DNA of 64,000 bases from Ascochyta rabiei (taxonomy: Eukaryota > Ascomycota > Dothideomycetes > Pleosporales > Didymellaceae): the NCBI RefSeq assembly GCF_004011695.2, contig NC_082415.1, positions 1,488,001 to 1,552,000 on the forward strand. Direction: 5' to 3'. The position numbers were made by a program, and so were the translations under genes. Shown piece by piece: positions 56,999 to 64,000 of the stretch. Within the stretch, counting starts at the first letter, position 1, and each line of letters opens with the position of its first letter. Below the pieces are notes generated by a model. It had not been told where the DNA came from and did no database searches. It saw only the letters and a list, made by a program, of their open reading frames with translations.

Positions 56999-58475
56999 AT
57001 GAAGCTTTCAAATATTGTTTTCGCTGCGGTTGGTGCGCTGTTGCCCGCCTCGACTTCTGCGATCGAGCTCAACCCCGACGATCCGGGTGCGTATTCAACT
57101 CGTAGGTCCGGACTATGCTGACAGTGCCAGCGTCTATCAAAAGTGCAACCAAGATTGTCGCAGCAGGTCTGAGAGACTGGTACACTGGAGATCGAGTCGG
57201 CGACACACCTGGAAATTTACCAGACCCTTACTACTGGTGGCTATGCGGAGCCATGTTCAATTCCTTCATCGACTATTGGTACTACACCGGCGACGATACG
57301 TACAACGCAATCACAACACAAGCCCTAGTGCATCAAATCGGGCAACCCATGGCATTCATGCCACCCAACCAGACTAGCACTCTGGGAAACGACGATCAAG
57401 CCTTCTGGGGAATGGCGGCCATGTCAGCAGCAGAGAACAAGTTGCCCGATGTCAAAGATGAGATGTCCTGGTTATCGCTTGCTATTGCTGTCTTCAACAC
57501 ACAGGTCCCGCGTTGGAACGCCAAAACCTGTGGCGGTGGACTCAATTGGCAGATTTTCGTTTTCAACAACGGATTCGACTACAAAAACACAATTTCAAAC
57601 GGGGCGTTCTTCAACATAGCAGCGAGATTGGCGAAATACACAGGCAACAGCACATATGCGGAGTGGGCAACAAAGACATGGGAGTGGGAACGTAGCGTCG
57701 GCCTCATGAGCCATGACTACCATTTCTATGACGGCACGAGCGAGCGTCAGAACTGCACAGAGCTCAACCACGTCCAATGGACCTACAATGCAGCCATTCA
57801 TATGTCTGGCGTCGCAGCTATGTGGAACTTGTCAGAGACAACAAATGATGCGGTAAGCTCGAATTGCCACTTTGATAAGGGTTTCGTTTGCTGAAGATCG
57901 TATAGACCCAAGCAGCATTCTGGCGCGGCCATCTCTCCGGTATAATCAACTCAACAGATGTTTTCTTCTCCCCCGAGGGCGCACCCGACGTCATGATCGA
58001 AGTAGCTTGCGAGCGCAATGGACTCTGCGATCACGACCAACGCTCCTTCAAAGCCTACCTGGCACGCTGGATGGGCTTCACGATGCTCACAGCTCCGTGG
58101 ACGCGCGAGCTCATTATGCCGCGCATGCGCGCCTCGGCTGTGGCAGCGGCGAAACAGTGCAGTAGTGGAAAGGGCGGGTGTGGATTGCGCTGGTGGAAAA
58201 ACGGCGTGAATGATGGCGAAGTCGGTGTTGGAGAACAAATGAGTGCGCTCGAGGTCATGCAGAATCTGCTCATTGATCACGTTTCAGGTCCCGCGGGCGA
58301 GCAGACAGGTGGAGTCAGTAAAAATGATCCCTCTGCAGGGAGTGACGGAGGGGACACTCTCGTAATTGAGCATGATCCTGTTACCTCAGGGGACAGAGCG
58401 GGTGCTGGTATCTTGACCGCGCTGGTCATTATATTCATGTTCGCTGGCGGGTGGTGGTTAATCACCGGAGATTAG
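56999..58475 (+). CDS. GH76 mannan endo-1,6-alpha-mannosidase, DFG5/DCW1 type
   Basis: Exons 56999-57086, 57131-57852 and 57906-58475 (459 aa). Dfg5/Dcw1 enzymes act at the cell surface, linking GPI-anchored mannoproteins to wall glucan. Signal peptide at 1-21 (IVFAAVGALLPASTSA), then SIKSATKIVAAGLRDWYTGD, the family block DPYYWWLCGAMFNSFIDYWY, the catalytic Asp pair in GNDDQAFWGMAAMSAAE, KTCGGGLNWQIFVFNNGFDY and the repeated NGAFFNIAARLA. N-glycosylation sites are frequent (NQTS, NSTY, NLSE). The C-terminus ends in a hydrophobic segment (ILTALVIIFMFAGGWWLI) that may be a GPI-attachment signal or a membrane anchor. The 44-nt first intron acceptor is chosen so that DDP-ASIKSA matches the family. 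Confidence 0.92.
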
Positions 58476-59869
58476 GTGGATCCACTACGAATAGTTCCTC
58501 TGTTTCAAAGATCGCATTTCGCGCAGCGCCCGTCGCTTTGGGTGCCCTGACGTCTGATCGCCTGCATCCTCGAGCCGCCCGCCCGCGGGTCCCGTTGAAC
58601 ACCCGAGATCAAGAACACGATGACTATGTGTTTGCAAGCATGGACACTGCATAACTTGAATGTCTAGAACAGCGCCCGTGTCCGGCTCAGGGTTCTAGGG
58701 AGGTCGAGATTAGAATACCAAAGTACGCCCTGCGTTCTGCCTCGAGTTACAATCTACTTCACGAGGACCACTATAATTACAGCACACACCGCCCGTTCAG
58801 CCAATCAGAGGCCGCTGGGGTTGCCGCGTACAGCAAGTCAGAGCGCCAACCAATCGCATCAGTCTTCGAGAAGGTAAGCTCAGGGCTGTCAGATTGCATC
58901 CTTCAATGGCGACTGGTAAACACCGGTCAAGCTTTTCTCAAGCTTTTTCCGTTGTCGTCAGCTCTACCTGTGTAGATCTTCCAGCGTGGAGATCTGTGCA
59001 GGGTTAGTCTGTAGATTGATGCAGAGCAGCCTTGGGGCTTGCGTGGAGGTGGCGCAGCATGAGCACCTCTACAATCCCATCGAGATATGCAATACTTGTA
59101 TCGAGCTGCTCAAGGTCCAGTGGATATGTAGCTGCCCTTACGGTTTTTTGTTCTTTTAGCTGTCTGCCATCGGCTGTAACACAGTGATCGCTCTCCCCGC
59201 ATCTTCCGGGAAATCCGCTTATGCTTCAAACCTACCTGAGTTCATGGCACCGATTCAGTCCCAGATACGCAATACTCTGTCGCGGGGTGTTCTGCTTCTC
59301 AGTCCCAATCCAGGTTCGGACCGGTTCACCCCAGCAGAGGATCGTCTGATTCAAAGTATTATGGATGTAGAGAATCATATACACCAGAAAGAGGAGGCGG
59401 TGTGGTGGTCGGTACCAGACTTACAAGTAGTGATGTGGATTGTACTGTTGTGCTGCTTAATGGAGGGCATTGTTGCTGGGCTTCGATGGTGCGTGATACT
59501 AACCTGATGAGGACGGAAGCTTTGCCGATAAGTTCAGGCGGCGCAGAAGCGCGACGATGATGGTAGAGCGCCATGCACTTGGTGAAGAAAAGGGAGACGC
59601 CAGTATTGGAAAGCTTGAAAACGAAGACGAAGACGACGAGGTGAATATTCCAGTTTTGTAAACGTCCGGCATCAGTAGAGACGAACAACGAAAACCCAAT
59701 TAGCTGTCAATAGACTTTTTGTTTTCGCAGGTACTCAAGCTAAACCGCGCGGAGGGTGTCTCTCCTGTCTAGTCCTGACTGAAAAAGGGAGATGCCAGTC
59801 ACAGGTGTCTACATGCGACTTTGTCTCTCGCCGGCATCCCTATCGCCAGTTTCTGTCAATCCCTTCGTC
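58476..59869. other. Intergenic
   Basis: No supported gene. A 107-codon plus frame at 59184-59507 carries a hydrophobic C-terminal stretch but no recognisable family. Confidence 0.45.
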
Positions 59870-60218
59870 TCAGAAAGCAGAAGGCCAGTCGTTATAGTTC
59901 TCATTGGGGTCCGTGTATGGCCCGTAGTACACTCGAGAACCTCTATCATTGATTGCGAAAGGTACACCGCCGTTGGTACGAGTAATCACATCCTTTTCAC
60001 AATAATCAGTTTCAGGATGTAAAGCAAAGGAAAAGAGGACCTGTTGGGTTGTACATGAACGGGCGACCGAAAGCCACAAGATCTATCTTGCTCTCTCTAA
60101 TCAAGCGCTCAGCTTCTTCAACTGTGTATTCGTGGTTGAACCTTACATTTGGCTTGCTTCCTGAGAACTTGATCATCAACCCAAACTCTTGTAAAGGCTC
60201 GTAACTAGCCGGCAACTT
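59870..60218 (-). pseudogene. Remnant of an old yellow enzyme (NADH:flavin oxidoreductase)
   Basis: Only the C-terminal third remains: KLPASYEPLQEFGLMIKF, then NHEYTVEEAERLIRESKIDL with VAFGRPFMYNP, and after a broken intron ITRTNGGVPFAINDRGSRVY to WPSAF and stop. These are the phosphate-binding and C-terminal segments of fungal OYE-type flavoproteins. The intron (about 60003-60049) lacks a canonical donor and the phases on its two sides do not agree. The 5-prime two thirds are missing; the fragment abuts an aldo-keto reductase piece in opposite orientation. Confidence 0.8.
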
Positions 60219-60224
60219 TAACCC

Positions 60225-60701
60225 AACTATGCGGTACAGGCAGAGTACTCTGCATTCGAAACCGACCACGGCCTGATCATCACAACGAAGGAGCTCGGTG
60301 TGGCATACGTAGCCTTCAGCCCTATAGGCCACGGCTGGCTCGCGGACAACTTCGACCACAACTCGCCCGACGACTTCGCAAAAGACAACTTCCGACGAAC
60401 AGGTGCATCTGTTTTTTTCCTCGCTCCTCATGCACTTTTACTAACGACTACAACAGTCCTCAAGTTCCAAGGTGACAACTTCCATAAGAACGAAGCTATT
60501 GTTGAGAAAATGAAGAAACTCGCAGCGCAGAAGGGGTGCAGCGTGTTATGAATCGCACTCGGATGGGTCGCGTCGCAAGGCATGATTGCCATCCCGTGCA
60601 CCACCAAGCCGAAGCGGTTGGAGGAGAGCTGGGCATCGAGGGATGTGGAGTTTACGGACGAAGTCCTGAAACAGACGAGGAAGATTGTTGACGCTGCATA
60701 G
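60225..60701 (+). pseudogene. Remnant of an aldo-keto reductase
   Basis: C-terminal half only: NYAVQAEYSAFETDHGLI, ELGVAYVAFSPIGHGWLAD, SPDDFAKDNFRR, an intron at 60403-60456 (GTGCAT...CTAAC...CAACAG), then KFQGDNFHKNEAIVEKMKK. A TGA at 60549-60551 interrupts the frame, and similarity continues beyond it (IALGWVASQGMIAIPCTTKP, RLEESWASRDVEF) to a final stop at 60699-60701. The YSPF/SP(I/L)G and IP-TTK blocks are typical of the AKR C-terminal half. The N-terminal half with the catalytic Asp-Tyr-Lys-His is missing. Confidence 0.82.
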
Positions 60702-63700
60702 CCGCAAGGGGTGCGGTCTGCTATGCACCAGTCGATGATTGGGCACTAGGGATCAACGGTCTCCGGATTTGAAGCTTCTTTGGCTTGATTTGCTCAGGAA
60801 TATAGACAGGGAGATTGAAGGCGTACGCTAGAATCGAGGTGATTGTACAACAGTGTTGTTCTTGATCTTTGACCGAGAAGGAGACGGCTAGTGGCGAGGC
60901 TCTCGATGTGTAATCCATTGGGGCCTCCGTTGGGGAATATGGCATCAAGATTAGGTCCATCTGGCACCGGGCCTCTTGCCACGCTGGCTCTGGCGAAAAT
61001 CTGTGTGCGAATCTAGCCGTCAGCAAGAGGCCTGGAAGAATTTAGCCCTCCGTGAATACCAACGTCCACAAATCTGCAGTAGTTGTAGTAGAACATGATA
61101 CAACAAGAACTATGGAAAGTCCAGGGTCTGAAAGATGGAAAGCCAAATCTTAGTCTACTTGACAAAAACCAGCTCACGCATAGCATAAGAGGTAAGATCC
61201 GCGGGTAAACCGGACATCTCCAGAACCCGTTTCCGCCTCACTGCACACGTCACTTATCAGCAGCACATACCCAACACCAGCAGCCAGCACCAGAACCGTC
61301 CCGTTGCATCTAGCTCAGCTAGGAGTATGGGGGGCTTACCCTTCACGACCAGTATCGTGCATGACTTGAACCGGGGACTCTCGACAACAGGTACCTGTGT
61401 AGCCTCAGGACCCGCAGGGCGACAAGGTAGCTTATAGAGAAGTTCTAGATAAACAAACACACGTTATACCAAGTACATGTTCCACGCTGCCTTTCCTCAA
61501 CTTTTGCAGCTACCATAATCTTAAACAGACTGAACGATATGTTCTCATCAAGGCAAGGGAGATACAAAAGTGATAGCGGGGAAGCAACACGTCCCCCCCG
61601 CAATGAAGATGCCCACATCATCTACCACACAAACAGAACAAGCAGTAAACTCTTACTTTCAGAGAATTACAACGCAAGACCCCCTCTATGGATTTTACGG
61701 CATATAGCCCTGCTTCCCCAAATCTCTCGATAATGGCATAGTCAACGTTGATGAGGGCACGGGGCATCACAAGCGATTCAGCCCCCGGATATCATAGGAA
61801 CATGGTTATTATCCGTCGAGATTCCGGGCTAATGACGTGAAGATACAAGTGAACAAGAACAGAAACAAGAACTCTAATACTAGCAGGTAACACGTTCGTT
61901 CTCGTCACTCTGTTGTGCAGAGAACTAACAGGGTTAGATTGATGATTCGTGCCCTAGGATAGCTGGAATTGGCGGTGCGTTGGACTGTGAGTAGATGTAA
62001 AAGGACACGAGATCCTGGATGGGTGATTTCGCTACGTGTATGCTGGAGAACGAGAGTGCCGAGAGAAGAGGGCGAAGAGAAGGCAGAAAGAGGGGACGAT
62101 TGCTGCGTGCAGCGGAGTGATTCCTATACTGCTAAGATGCATGGTAGATATCAGTAATGAAAGCTGCCTATTGCTTCCTCGCATTTACCTTAATCGATGC
62201 GACTTTTGCATAGCTGTAGCTTAATCCGGGCATCAACGTACTGCCGAAACAGCTTGAGAGGATCGCGAGCATCCATTAGGCCACTTACAAAGTATACAAC
62301 AAATAGGTAGAACGCCAATCTCATCAATCCAGGAGCGGATATCAATCCCTTCCAAGACAGTCTGCCGAACCCATAAGAAAGCATGATGCGCAGAGACTAG
62401 CCGATGCAGTGGACCTAAAAGCCTCCACTAGGTACCAGCACCACCATGCTGTCCACAGTCGCTGCCGCAACCTCAAGGAATCCCGGGCATCAATGTTCGC
62501 TCGCAGCACCAAGATGCAGCTATACAGAAAACAGCAACAAGCGCCAATCAGCCTGCACGAGAACGCGATGTGCGGTGCGCAGGTCTTGCCTGGAGACTCG
62601 CAGTGAGACAGAGGATGGTTTCAACGCCCCGTGAGTCGGCACCATGGCGGTCCACGAACGTGGCTAGCGATATGGACAGCACTACCCCGCTGGAGCTCGG
62701 GTGTGAGCGATAAGGCGACCGGTGTCTTGACATGGTGGTCGATTGAGGTGCGAGAGTGGAGCGGCAGTTCGATGCAAGTGGCTTGAGTATTAGGAGGGTT
62801 AAGTTTACTTTAGGTAAGTATCCGTTTGTTACGCAGTCAGTGATTAAGTCTTTATTATTCTCTAGAGACATTTGTTAGATAGAAACGTTGCATACTTAGA
62901 TATTAAACACTAAATATAAGAGTCTGTTTTCTTGTTTGTTAAATCTAGTACTTATATAACCCAAGTCTAGTATATTAGGAGCACTATTACGTAGGAAGCT
63001 ATTCTTCATAACACGTAGATTGAATCTAAGGAGTTTAAGTTTCCTTTAGGTAAGTATGCATTATATCATTTAGTAAGTAGTTAAGTCTTTTAAAACTCTG
63101 CGAACATTTGCTAGATAGAAGCGTTATATGCAAGGACCTTCAATACTAAACATGATAAGTGTACTGTCTTGTGTATTAAGTCCGGCGCGTATGCGATCTG
63201 AGTCCCAAACATCGGAGGTATTGTAACGCGGAGAGGTAGGTGCTCTTCAGTCAGCCGCTTTCGCTCACGCTTGCGATGTAGTGAGACGATGGTTCCAGAT
63301 CACTGTATGCTTCTGCGTAGTAGCGTCAACCCCAACGACACCATGACCACCCTTCCGCAAACTTCTCCAGCAGGCCGTGCAACGATGGTCTGAGTCTCAG
63401 CTGGTGGAGGCTCTCGACTGATCATCTCACTTCACCAGTGAGCTTCTCAAGCTTAACAGTGTCCAGCCACCAACCCAGCACAGCGTGTTTGACTAGTTCT
63501 TCATTCAAACACATTCTCGTGATACGCGCGTAGTCTTGTACTCGCGTAGAGCAGGAAGGAGGTATGCTTGAGCCTGCTGGGTCAGCACACAGCCGTACCT
63601 CTAGCTCTTAGTAGCCGTCGTCAGATCTCGAGCGCCAACTCCAAATCATTGCGACCACCCTGCATTTATGCGCCGGCGAGAAACCACGAGAACGGCAGAC

Positions 63701-64000
63701 AAAAAGTATCTGAGATATTGATGACCGGCACTCCGGAAAAGCAACGTGTAGGCGAAGGTACCGAAAGCGAAACAGCATCAGAACAGCCGTCTTGGAATCG
63801 AATGATACTTGGCTGTGATGCATATTTGGTGAGAAACAGGATATCTCCGTCCCGAACAGTTCTGTAATCAGGCTCAGGGAAGCAACTCAGCAGATCGTGT
63901 TGCTGGCGAAGCCGTGGTGAAGAACGTACTGCTGAGCCGCGGACTCAGATATTTTTGTCATCTTCCTTGAACGACATGCCAAGTATACAGCCGGGGGTGG
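60702..64000. other. Right-hand interval without supported genes
   Basis: A minus frame at 60721-61026 (101 codons) has mixed character and no match I recognise; it may be a further gene fragment. From 61030 to 64000 only short frames occur. The centre (62790-63190) is an A/T-rich decayed duplication listed next. Nothing else recognisable. Confidence 0.45.
62798..63182. repeat. Two decayed copies of an A/T-rich unit
   Basis: About 150-bp copies at 62798-62948 and 63037-63182 share TTTAGGTAAGTAT, a TTAAGTCTTT block, ACATTTG(T/C)TAGATAGAA and TTAAATC/TTAAGTC endings. Many differences are transitions. The unit resembles no known element to me. Confidence 0.7.

Noticed and set aside
60721..61026. 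101-codon minus frame next to the oxidoreductase remnants, considered as a P450 tail
   Set aside because: No heme-binding Cys motif or other P450 signature is present; identity could not be supported.

Overview
The window is nuclear DNA of a filamentous ascomycete (Pezizomycotina), most likely a dothideomycete. The evidence is short 5-prime GT / 3-prime AG introns (about 43-64 nt) with CTRAC-like branch points, fungal-only families (Zn(II)2Cys6 regulators, Atg27, GH76/Dfg5), and Fot1/pogo-like transposons carrying C-to-T/G-to-A decay typical of repeat-induced point mutation (RIP). The class-level assignment is inference. Gene models were built by hand from reading frames and splice signals. 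All multi-exon models given as CDS join to a total divisible by three.

Layout. 1-4.4 kb: a 1,215-residue low-complexity protein (minus, six exons). 4.4-6.9 kb: a divergent intergenic region full of minisatellites. 6.9-8.1 kb: a conserved basic/Ser-rich protein. 8.1-12.3 kb: satellites flanking RCM1, an rRNA m5C methyltransferase (minus). 12.3-14.4 kb: a zinc-cluster regulator (minus). 15.8-16.3 kb: LSM7. 17.0-19.2 kb: an SRA/YDG-domain protein whose last codons are duplicated downstream as decayed copies. 19.2-24.3 kb: a transposon nest with a foldback MITE and one pogo-like element inside the terminal repeat of another. 24-28 kb: gene-poor. 28.4-29.6 kb: ATG27. 30.6-33.4 kb: two unrecognised proteins. 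36.0-36.6 kb: an isochorismatase-like hydrolase. 37.2-39.4 kb: a membrane-protein pseudogene with two in-frame TAA codons. 40.4-44.3 kb: a RING protein converging on a Zn2Cys6 factor. 45.9-48.6 kb: an Xaa-Pro aminopeptidase with a long C-terminal extension. 50.2-54.2 kb: an F-box protein and a BRCT-WGR-PARP enzyme sharing a short divergent promoter. 54.5-55.9 kb: a second Zn2Cys6 factor. 57.0-58.5 kb: a GH76 wall protein. 59.9-60.7 kb: remnants of an old yellow enzyme and an aldo-keto reductase abutting head to head. 60.7-64 kb: no supported gene.

There is no clear metabolic cluster; most genes are housekeeping or regulatory and individually controlled. Genome defence and decay unite the 17-24 kb segment: an SRA protein (a family that reads methylated DNA in other organisms) sits beside RIP-like copies of its own tail and RIP-like transposases. 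I saw no tRNA, rRNA, CRISPR or viral gene. Functions of several proteins remain unknown and are stated as such.
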